Below, in pieces: positions 11,021 to 22,855 of a stretch of DNA of 64,000 bases (within the stretch, counting starts at the first letter, position 1; each line of letters begins with the position of its first letter). Made by a program: the position numbers and the translations under genes. The stretch lies in assembly GCA_020284085.1 (NCBI GenBank), contig JACEVL010000798.1:1456001-1520000 (forward strand). Direction: 5' to 3'. The DNA is from Aporrectodea caliginosa (Eukaryota; Annelida; Clitellata; Crassiclitellata; Lumbricidae). The notes under the pieces are model-generated. The model had not been told where the DNA came from and made no database searches. It was given only the letters and a program-made list of their open reading frames with translations.

Positions 11021-11560
11021 CGACTCAAATTAAAAAAATTCCAACCCTTCACAGAACAAAGATCTAGGTTATGACTATCGGCAAAAACTGTCAAGACTGT
11101 ACACGATAAAAAGAGAGGTGCAGTTTCAGAACCTTGTTTTAACGAAACATAAAATGATGCTAAATACAATAAAAAATTTTGATAACTCGCTCTTAAGTAC
11201 AAAACTGTTTGCGAACTAGGATCTCGATTTCGTCCGCCACGAAAATTAACAAAACGAAGTCGCGAGGCAAGCAACGATTTAACCCTTCTCGCAAGCGTTC
11301 CGGTTGGGTTGGTCCAATCTTGAAGGTTGTCGTCTATGAAATTCAGAACCGGTTGAGACAGGTCAACCCTCAACGTCAACTGCATTTTGGCTCAGTACGG
11401 TGCAAAACGCTGGTAAGCACCTCGGTAAAGTGCAGTCTACAACACAGAACCACAGGATTTACATAGTACCACTATTTACATAGAAATGTAGTGCAATTTA
11501 ATGAGCATTGAATTTCAAAAGTAAAGAATGTAATCTAATGACTTCAATAGCACCCTTCCC
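11020..11560. other. Intergenic DNA, no gene seen
   Basis: Overlapping open frames occur on both strands here but none has a recognisable domain, splice context or codon pattern. Confidence 0.4.
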
Positions 11561-11689
11561 CGCCGAGTGTTTGGAGCGACTACTCCGAGTACCCGACACC
11601 AGTGTTTCCGTTAACGCCCAAATGGCCGTTTTTACGTCCGTAAAAAACGTCCAAATTTTTCGGTGTCAGAGCCGAAATACATGAGCTAC

Positions 11690-11910
11690 GTCCAAAGAAA
11701 TTCTAGGTCAGGGCGTAAGTATGTCCTCTTTTGGGGCTCTAACGGAAACACTGCCCGACACAGGTCGACAAAAGTCAAGTAGGTAAGTAGGTTGGAGTGC
11801 TAGATGGCATCGCCGTACCAAGGAGGCAACCCTGTACTCTATATGCTGACGGACAGGGAACCAGCGCAGGACCTCCAGCATGTAATATGACACATGGCTG
11901 AATTTGGGTA
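11690..11910 (-). mobile_element. LINE reverse transcriptase remnant
   Basis: Minus-strand frame with YMLEVLRWFPVRQHIEYRVA, the same segment as the LINE copies at 53548-53949 (LKILHWLPIRQRIECRVAAL) and 61046 onward. It is a short decayed piece lying downstream of the RBFOX stop. Confidence 0.75.
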
Positions 11911-12155
11911 TTTTGATTCAAGAGAAACTGTACTCAAAAACGTGATTTCATAATAATATATAAAACGGAATATATATTATGCAACAAATAATACATAATA
12001 TATACACATATATTACAATTTTACAATATAAAAGCCACTTGGCAAGTGATCATCATCATCAAATTCTGAATGAATGTATGAATGAATCTAAAGGCAAAAT
12101 ATATTCCGCACTGGAAGACTTTAATAGAGATTATATTATATAAATGGGTATATAA

Positions 12156-12270
12156 TTATGTAAGTAGTAAAAATAAGCGAGATACCCCGTATCCAGTGAT
12201 TGGTCCAATTGTGTGTCCCAGATAAGGGTCCGTGATATCACGTCCGTAGCTGGTAGCGACTAAAGTCCCA
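12156..12270 (-). CDS. Rbfox: RBFOX coding exon 10 (last in this model)
   Basis: Starts after TTTTCATTACAG. It reads [20 protein letters not shown] and then PITGYG, matching YGRVYAADPYHHTIGPA in RBFOX. Read through, it stops at TAA (12156-12158) after nine more residues. Alternatively a donor GGG|GTATCT at 12186 could splice to a further exon with the usual RFAPY-type end, which I did not find. Confidence 0.8.
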
Positions 12271-14027
12271 CTGTAATGAAAAGCAAACACAGAAATGCTT
12301 ATTCGACAGAAACTGAGAAAAGATTTATCTTTTCAAAAACTGAAACTGTTTCCTGAGCTACCATCATCATCAATTCCTGACGTCAGCCATTTGGCTGCGA
12401 TGGGTACGAATAAATGATCCCCATTGTCCTCGGTCATTTGTCAAGTCCATTGCTCCTCACAGTGTTAGTCCAAATGGTGTATGTAATGTCCTCATTAATA
12501 TGATCTATCCAGCATAGTCTTGGTCTGCTTTTGTTTTTTTTGGCTTCGAATTTTGCTGAGCTGTATCTGGCCGTAAAGTATACATTCTGCAAGGAAGACT
12601 TTTCACAAGGAATTATCCAATGCACAAGACATCATGAAGCATCCAAACTGTTGTACAGTGTGTTGCGCGATAATTACCAACCATCACATTGATATAAATT
12701 TTTTTCCATTTACTATGGAAAACTAATCAAACTAATCAACTTACCTTGGTGAAAGTGAACTAATCAATAGGTGACTTACCTTGGTGTAGGTGTTCCGACT
12801 GTAGGTAGCGCATACCTGGCGCCTGCCATGGCTGCAGCTGTAGCATAACCAGTAGCAAACTGCTACAAAATCAGAATGCTTGTATGTTAGATTACCATAA
12901 CCATAACCATAAATTTTATTGTTTCCAACCAAAGCAAAGCATACAATCATCACAATTACAGTGTGATAGTAGGAAAACAATGGGGATAGAGAACCATAAG
13001 CTTTTATAGTGAATCTCCATCACGACTTTAGTTTTAACTGAAATTTAATCAAATTCAATTTTTAATATTTAAATTTTTAAAATTATTTCCTTACTAAAAC
13101 TTAATTACTAAATTAAACTCTTTGCTGGCATATATTTTCTAAAATCGTTTATTTTCTCTGAAGCAGAAGAAAGTTTGTACACGTAGAACATTTTACAGAT
13201 GCTCATTACTTGATATTCAGTGGATGTCATGATAAACGAACCACATTGTGACAACATTCTTGAACTGCTGGGAAATTCCTCTCAATATCACAAGTCTTAA
13301 AGTGTCTAATGTGATTACATTTCTGCCATAGAAAAACACTGTAAAATCCTCTCAATATCTCGAGATTTGTGCTGTCATTATTACTATAATCTAGCCAACT
13401 CAGCTATATGAGTACACTGATCGTACACTGTCAGTGGGAAGATGAGACGGCGAGGGAAAGGACTGGCCACCTGCCTTCATATGCCATTGCTAAGAAAATG
13501 AAGCCACTAGCACTTCATACTGATAGCTACTTCTTAGGGATGGCTCAAATGACTGTTCAAATGACTGTTCTTATCCTTCCTTCGTATTCTTCCTCTTCTA
13601 TTCTTGTGGAACTTAGGGTCTGATCTTCAGAATATTGAACTAATTACAGTACGGTTTTGGTGTGCCATCTGCACAATTGAAATTATTAGATAGGCAATGG
13701 CAAATAGTTACTAACCGGATATCGATCGGCATATGCAGCAGTTAGAAACGGATCTTGATAGACAGCACTGTGGTAAAACAAACAAAAAACAGCCACATTA
13801 ACTTGATCCCATCTTCTTTTCTCAAACGTTCCTCCGCAAGTCTTCCGCTACAACATACGATACGTAACTGTAACGTAAAGCTTCTATTGCCATTGCGCTT
13901 TTGTCTAATGCACAATGCATCCATCAACCTATGGTGCAAAAAATCCAAGCCGTAAGAAATAATAATAATAGCAATAGCAGTAGTAGTAGTAGTAGTAGTA
14001 GTAGTACTAGTAGTAGTAGTAGTAGTA

Positions 14028-14063
<36 letters not shown>

Positions 14064-15860
14064 ATGCACAACTAAAATTCTCACACTTATGCGCAACTCT
14101 CTGCTCGGGGTAGCTCCTTCATACCTTTAGGCCTTATGCACATGGGTTTCTACTCTCTCTGGTCGCCCTGCTCTGCGTTCGGCCACCAGAGGCCTCCTGG
14201 TTGTCCCTTGCATGCGTGGTGCAACTGCTCAGTCCAGAAGCGTTGCTTATGTCGGCCCCTCCAGTTGGAACCATCATCCGCATGAACTGCGTCTTGAGCT
14301 CCTCAGCCTTTCTCTTCCTTCCTCTGTTTCGGAAGCGCCTGAAGACTATCTTGTTAGAGCTCTGGATTGGGAGCGCCTCTAAATCCCTGAGTGGCGCTAT
14401 ACAAATGTTCAATAACAATTACAATAATAATAATAATAATAACAAATTCCAGCAAACAAGCTTCAGACAAGATGGTGGACTTGCGTGGCGTATGGTAAAC
14501 CGGTGACGGTGGCAAGAGGACTGGTGTGCCGAAGGGCGGCGGCGTTCGTCAGGTAGGAGGCGTGAATTCGACCTCGGGTGGCGATCGGAATGGCGCCACC
14601 GCCAAGCTGAGCGAGTGAAATTGCAGGCGTTGCCATCATCATCATCTTCAGTGCAGTTTCGGGATCTACAAAAATATTACTTCAACGTTAAATGAAAAGC
14701 CATAACGCCCGCAGAGTACAGCTTCTGGTGAAGAATTTTAGTAACATGCAGTCTTTGTATGAATGGTGGTATGATACCAAAGGTAAGGTAAGGTAAGTGG
14801 TATGATACCAAAGGTAAGGTAAGAGTTGTGGTATGATACCAAATGCAAGGTAAGTGGTATGATATCAAATGTAAGGTAAGCATTATGTGGTATGATACCA
14901 AATGTAAGGTAAGTGGCATGGTATAAAATGTAAGGTAAGAGGTAAGATAAGTGGTATGATACCAAAGGTAGGAGGTAAGATAAGAGGTAAGATAAGTGGT
15001 AGGTATGATACCAAATGTAATGTGAGGTAATCGGTCATTGATTGAAAACTTCAACCATCACTGGAAAAACTGGGCTAACTCAGCCCTTAGAGTTAGTACC
15101 AGGTACTAGGTACACCTATAACTGTTTTATGTTGTGGTTCTGCTTCAACCCAGAGATCCTTCAAAACTTTGAGGACATGCCTCTGAGGAGGTCTCTACAG
15201 ACGCTTCCACAAAAGTGCATTGCAGGGTTTTCTTATAATTCATATCGGTACAAAAAGATTTCAAGCCATGATGCTAACCATTTTAGTTAAAAATCCTTCA
15301 AACCTATGGGGACATGCCTCTGAAGAGGAGTCTCTACAGAGGTTTGCACAACAGTATTTTACTTTTATATTAGTCCGAAAGATTTGGACAGGGATGCTCA
15401 CCGCTTGCTGTTATTACGGGAACCATTTTCTTTGTCATGACTCTGGCTGTCGCATTGTTTATCTGAAATGATCAGTTTTATACTCTGTTAACAGCCACAC
15501 ATCAAAATATAGAACATTCATCTTAAAATATTATTATTATTATTAATAAGCACACTTAACCTTTATATTGCCCAGATATCTTCCCAAATCCAATGCCCTG
15601 CAGAATTTTTAAAATCAGAATATGTAACAAAGAATGTAGTTTCTTAGGTTTCTGATTACTAATATAAAATCTAGTTTAAATGACAAAGCATGTGCAGAAT
15701 ATTAATGAACAAATTAAATTCAATACGCAATAAAAATAATATAAATATTCACTAATTATTACCTTTGCAAATTACTAATTGAAAATGTTGTAAAAATAAA
15801 CACAAGTCATCACCTCAACAATCATCATCATTACCACAGTTGCTGTTGCAATCATTTTAG

Positions 15861-15928
<68 letters not shown>

Positions 15929-18900
15929 AATTCATGACTGACACAACTGCATCACCACAAAGCAATTCGTTACCTGGGTCAACAGTGTGACACAAAACTC
16001 ACATCCAACTTCTCATCGCATTCTCCTCCTCCTCTAGATTGAAACTCATCTTGAAGGAGGTTTTTAAAACATTCTAAAAGCTTTCTTTTATTATTTCTGC
16101 TGTGGTTATCATTGACACAAACCGCGAGTCTGAAGAAATGCCTGCTTTCACCTCTCTTGATTTTTCAACAAATTTACATCATCCAAAGTAAATTATGTTA
16201 CGCAACTGCAACTCTATTGCACTGCAAATGTACTATGCGTAGGCCTAATGTTATTGTTGCTTAATGTGTTATTGTTGTATAATGTAGGACTGTTGTTCTT
16301 ATTAAAAAATTTTAAGATTTTATTTTTTCTCAGCACATAAATTTTAGAGATCACTGGTTAGCGAAGAACTCCTAGGTTGAGTTTCTGATTTAAACCGCAT
16401 CCTGTTTTTAACATTTAGATGTATATAGAATAGTTCAAAATTCATCAAGTCTATTGCTTGCTATCACACCACTAATGTCAATCACAGTTTGTGGAAAGTG
16501 TCTTTCAATCAACAGAAAACAAGCAATATTTGGTTTGATGATGAAGAAGAATGTCAGCTCCTTAATCTAGCCTCTAAGAAGCAGCCATGGGTATGAGATT
16601 TTCACAACTTCATTTTCTTAGCCTCAGCATACAAGGGCAAGTGGTAGAGGGTGTTATATTCAGCCTCTAGGTCAACAGGTATTTACCAATCAAACTGGGA
16701 AAATTCCAAGGTAATTCCAAAACAGTGGGGAAGCGAAAATCTTCTAAGGCCTACGGCCTCTCCATCGAGAAGGGAAAAGTTGGTCTGTGTTGACCAGTTT
16801 CAGTTGACTTTACCTGATTAGATTAATTAAACCCAATCAGCCTCCACAAAATCATAAACAACGCGTGAACATTTTCAGTTTAGGCTTAGGAGCCCAAATT
16901 CAACCCAAATCAAATTATGCAAAACGGGGTCAGCTCTAGTAGCATCCAGTCAATGCATTCATTTTATGGCTGTCTATTTTGTCAACATCTAAAAACCTGG
17001 GACTAATTCTCCATCCAATTAATTAATTAATTCCTCTTTATAAATACAAGTTCGTTGCGAGTGGTGAACAGGATTGAACATGGCGCTGGTAACACTGCAT
17101 GTCCGTCATTGACATCCTGATGGTCACTTCTGATCAAAACACAACCACCACACCGCAGCATTCTACTTACAATCGATGCATGCATGATTGTAAGGTAATG
17201 CAAGATTGTAAGTGAAAAGAAACTGCACAGAAGTCGAGAATTCGTTACATTTGTTAGGCAAATAGATTTTATTAGTTCCCATCCAGGGCAGCATGCTTTG
17301 CATGTAATCGTAACCTAAACTATTTACTGTATAAAGTGCTTCAAACTCCGCCACAACTCTTGCTTGCTTGCACTCTGGCAGTGAGAGTCCCAAGCCTGGA
17401 TAGAGTAGGAGGGTGACGCTAATGATCTTTGTGATCAGTGTCGTTAAACTAAAACTACTACTACAAAAAGAATGGCACAGCTTATTCCTGAGCACTACTA
17501 CAAGTTAAAGGGTATGTTCAAGTATGCCGAGTATAGAACAGAATCTTGTCTTCCAGAAGAAAAGAGTGAGATGGAGACACACGAGTAGTAATGGTTGGTT
17601 GTTTAGCTTGAGAGAAATACAAATCTACAATTTGGAAACAGAATGTTTGAAGGAGCTGGTCCAGCTGAATGGAATTCTTTACCAGAAGCAATCCTAAGAT
17701 CATCCTCAATTAATATTTTTAAATCTAAACTTAAAACTTACTCTTCTCTAAGTAGCCTACTATGATTAGTAAGTACATTGTAACGCGCCCTTTGAGTAAG
17801 ACTCTGTTTTATTAAGGCGCGTTATAAATAGAAGTTGTATTGTATTGTTTTGTATAAAAAAATCAGTCACGAAGGAATTTTCGGGCGTCTCAGATTCCCA
17901 TTTCTGTGACTTTGCTTTTTTCGTAATAGTACTAATAATAATTATCTGAGGCCGAGGATCGCCTGAAAAGTCATGAAAAATTCACCACTCGTTTGGCTTA
18001 TTACCCACAGGCAAGCAATCAATTCCCAACCGCCGCCATCCGAATAATTTATTAGAGAACGGCAAACACTTTCACGGCCCGCAGGCGTTCCTTTGCGCAA
18101 TTTGAATATCAGGTCGGGTCATTTCGTCAGACGGCGATTTTCCGCGCCAAATTAGAATATTAGGTCAGTGTAATGACGTCGAGTTATGAATTTTCTGTAC
18201 AGTTAATTATAATAAATTATCAGGTCAAGCCATGACTTCGGTACAAATAATGGTATACCTTCAAATTAGATTAGGGTAACGCAATTACATGTAGATCGGG
18301 TCATGCAGTGTTAACGGCGCATTAGCATTCTGATTAGAATGTTATACAATTAGGTCGGGTCAAGTATTAGGTCGGGTCGAGTATGTACGACTGTATTAAA
18401 TTTTATAAAAATGAAAGGAAAGAGCTTGAGGTTTTTGCTGGATAGGGAGGACTGGTACTGCAGTAAATGAACACGTAACAGTAAATAAATGAAATTAATG
18501 AGTAAATAAATAATAATAATTAGATAACTACGGATGAGAAGTGGAGCTAGTAGCCCGCATTTGACAACTTTGTTGTTTGATGAAGTTGGTTCAGTATAAG
18601 CAAAAGCAGTATAAGGAAAGCATTCAAACAAACTACAAGACACAACAACTAGGCCAATGGATTTGCCAAGGCTAAGAAAATGAAGTCGACAGAAAACTAC
18701 TCACAGCCAAAGCCTCAGTACACAGAAGGAACTCCTACTATCTACCATATCTGCAGATTGAACAACCAACTATGATTCAAACTAGATCTTAACTGTTTTA
18801 ATTATAGAAATCCCGACCTGCAGACATAAGTTGTACTTGAGAGCCATCTGTTTATATTGGAGTACATGTGTTTCTATTTCAATTCTTTGGAAGCACAGTT

Positions 18901-21900
18901 AGGATTTCCTAGCCTTGCTACTCAAGCTCACATTAGACGTAAATTTATTGGCCAATTCCGCCACTACGACGTTGGGGTAAATCAAATAATTATGTACCCT
19001 TTGAACTAACCTGTTACTCAGTGAAGGTCCATGTCTGTATAGTGATTAGTTTTAAAGCCCTTTCTGTGTGTCCTAGGAACTGAAGTCACTCTGAGTTTAT
19101 ACTAATGAGCAATTACACTTTCAATTGTACAATAAATGAAAGTGTTTTTATGAAGTAAAATCCAAATCTTTGACCTTTCTTTCAGATTTAACTCATCAAC
19201 TTGTGAGAGTAATATTTATCTAAGCAGGACCCTACATGTGCATTTCAAAGCATTAGTTTCAAGTTATTAAAAGCAAGTCAGAAAATTAGGTCGGTTCATG
19301 TAAAAGTAGAAAGATCAGAGCATGGTAAATTAGGTCATGCAGAAGGTAGCACTCAATCAGACCAGGTCAAAGCCAAAGAATTAGGTAAGATCCTGTATTG
19401 TAAGTTACGACGTCAAAGCATGGTAAATTAGGTAATGTGAAGGTAGAAGCAAATCCAACAAGGTAGAGGTAAGAAAATTATGTAAGTTGGTGTACAAGTA
19501 AAAATACCACAACACGAGGTCAAGGTCGAAGAATTGGGTCGGTGCAGGTCAAGGAAGGACAGATCCAACCTAATGGAGCAACACTTGAGTAAGATCAATG
19601 AGTGTAGACTCAACATTGCAGTTAGTGTAGGATGCCTAAAAGGTTCCTAAGAGGCACTCCATCAACATCTTCCCATACACAAATACCACCTCAGTGAATG
19701 TGAATTCTACAACAGTCAGTGGTTTAACCATGTACCAGTACTCTGGTAGTGCCATGACTAGCGAAACACTACACACGATTATCACAAACGGGGCTCCGTG
19801 ATCGGAACAGAAAACATCCAGTGAATTAAAAAAATTCGGCAAAGCAGGCATTTCCTTTAACACCGCAATTACCATACGCACAGTCAATAAATTACACAAC
19901 TTAGCTAGTAATAATTAACAAACCGGTAGAGACAAACATGCACCTCTATCTTGCGTCCCTCAACCACAGCGCCGTTCATTTTCTCCCGAGCTCTTTCGGC
20001 GTCCGTGCTATTTGCGAAAGTTACAAAACCGAAACCCTGCATGCCATGAGAAAGAAACAAAAGAAGCATGCGTTTAATTTAATCATCGATTCGGTGTAAA
20101 TCAACGTACATCACCATAGCACAGCGGCAAATCTCGCCATCCGCGATGATACATACGATAACAGCAAAATTACGCTCGTCATGCATTTACAGATTACGAA
20201 TACGTTACATGATGACTTATGTAGCACGAACGAGCAGGGCGTGACAGTGAGTTGAGACTTACGCACCACGCCGGATGCTCAAACGTAGGAGAAGACACGG
20301 TTACGAGTAATTTAGAAGAAAATCAGTTTAATTTCTGTCGTTGTGACATACAAAAGAGCCCATTCAAAGCACGAAAGGTACAAAAAATATCATCTGGCAA
20401 TAATAATAATACAAGCATTCCCATTCGATTCTGTATACGTTCTTATCCGGTCAAACATGCAGTGGACAGGATCGAGTTTAGCATTTCAACCGCATTCAGT
20501 GATCCGTTTAGGTTCTACTACCAAGTACGCCAAATACTCTGCAGTCTCTAGTAGTACGCCGCAAACATGCTTCATGACAGACAACTGTGCAAACCGAGGG
20601 TCACAAGGAGAAGAGGAGAAACTTAAATTCACCTGAATGCTCTCATCGTCGTCACGAACACGTTTGGCTGAGTGGTTGTAAAGAGAAAAGGACAAGTCAA
20701 TGGTGACAGAAATTTTGCACAATTATCAATAAACACCAATATTTCACCTACTCATGAAAGTTTACCATGAACAGCCACCTGTGACAGGAATTTTTCTGCA
20801 GAATTATCGTTTAATACTATTATTTTACCTACAGACGAAAGTTTAAAAATAAGACCCACCGTTGCCAAAGTTTTACAGAATTACTGTTAAATACCATTAT
20901 TTTACTACTGAAAGTTTAGCAAACAGCCTGCTTTGCTGTTGATGAGCGCTAGAAATTTTTTATTAGTGGGAGGAAAACACGTAAAATTGATAGGGTAGAT
21001 TGGTGAAACATGCAGGTTATAATATCCTATGCAGTGTCTAATACAAGATCTGGCATCTTGATTTTGTTCATGGTCTGGTCTGAACACCAACTCTTAGCAG
21101 AGATTTTATCTCCTCTGGTAAGAGGCATCAATCCAACCAAGGCCAATGATACACTTATTCAAGGTCAGTGATACACTATCCAAGGCCAATTCCTATAAGA
21201 TCAGTGACATATCTGAAGATATCTTGAGTATTAGATGCCAACATCATGTCATCTAATGGTAAAGTGGTCCTTAGAATGTGCAAAGCATGTGTCCCAACAG
21301 CTGAAAATTAACATCAAAGAAATACATTCCTCGTTCTGATGCAGACTTTTAATACACCTTCTGAATACAAGAAAACACAGAAACTTCCATCAACGTTTCC
21401 AAGTAATTTTTCATTTGACACTTATAGCTTCTTTCTACGCTAACGAAAACTTTGTCACTGCATGCAAGGCAAACACTGAGAAAGTGCAGTTCATTAACCA
21501 AGTCCTGAATATCCTTTTTCAGGCCATTGTGCAAGTGATAAGTCAGAAATAGATTAGTATGAGATCAGAAATACAAACCATATGGAAATACCAACCTGAA
21601 CCAAACTGGTACTAACCTCGGAAAGGTACTAGGCCTACCCTCATAAAACAGTCCTATCACAATTATCATGAACAAAGTCGGCCACAACGCACAAACAGGA
21701 ACTACACACACGGCCATTTTAAGGTCGTCATAGGCCAAAGGCACTCTTGCATTCGTAAACTCCAACTGCCAGCTCTGCATTAAAGCTAAACGCATAATTA
21801 CGCATTCACATTATGTATTGACGTCATGTGTAATCACGATTCCCGAGCACATCCAGTTTGGTTTTAAATCCCATTTTACTTTCTGTAATCTTGATCATTT

Positions 21901-22813
21901 AGATTTAATATCCTGGATATACCCAGTAAGGTCTGATGCAACATTTCCGGTTTATTCAATATCTCATTTTCAGACTTGCATAAGCCCCTCAAGGGTTTGT
22001 AGGCCCTAGACACAGTGCCTCCTAATGGATAAAACGGTCCTGACTACATACACAATTGGAGTGTATTCACATATGCAAGCAATTTGATCGTACATAATGG
22101 GCCTTCCTTCTTAATTACTGTGTGCCTCACTCAAAGATTGCTCTATCGCAACACCATTGTATTGTATTGTATTGTATCTGGGCATTTATATTTTCCCCTT
22201 CCTAAGACCATGCTTCTAAGTTTGTTACTGCAACCTTTATATCTTTACCTTTGAAAATTATATTAATTCCGTTACACTACCTCTTAGAGTGTTTACTCTC
22301 TTTTCCCACTGCAAATTATATACCATTTAGATCAACAGGATATTGTTTTTCATGATAAGGGAACAGGAAATAAACAGAGACTCTGCCTGAAAAACGTACC
22401 TTTGAGCCACGCTCATTAAAAATTATTTCCACATCAGTCACTGTTCCATACGGCTAAAACACAGAAATGCCAACAACATCGTTACAACGAAAACCCGGTA
22501 AATCAGTCAATTTAAGGGGAGCAGAACACTGTATAATGTATGTTGCCCGAAAGGTCTGCTCAGAAAATGAAGCACAGCGAGATCTGTGGTTTATTTGACG
22601 TTTTCCCTGGTGCTACCAGGTTTCCAGTTGCGGCTGAAAGCAATTCCCACATGGATGAGCAGGTATTAGGTCAACGGTTTAATGAGAGGATGCTGGACGC
22701 CCTTTCTGTAACTAATGACCCCTACAAGCCCCACACAGGGTTGGGGAAAATTTAGACGTTCAAGCACGGGTACAGAGGGAAATCCGGAAGTACATCTGGA
22801 TTACATCTTCCAA

Positions 22814-22855
<42 letters not shown>

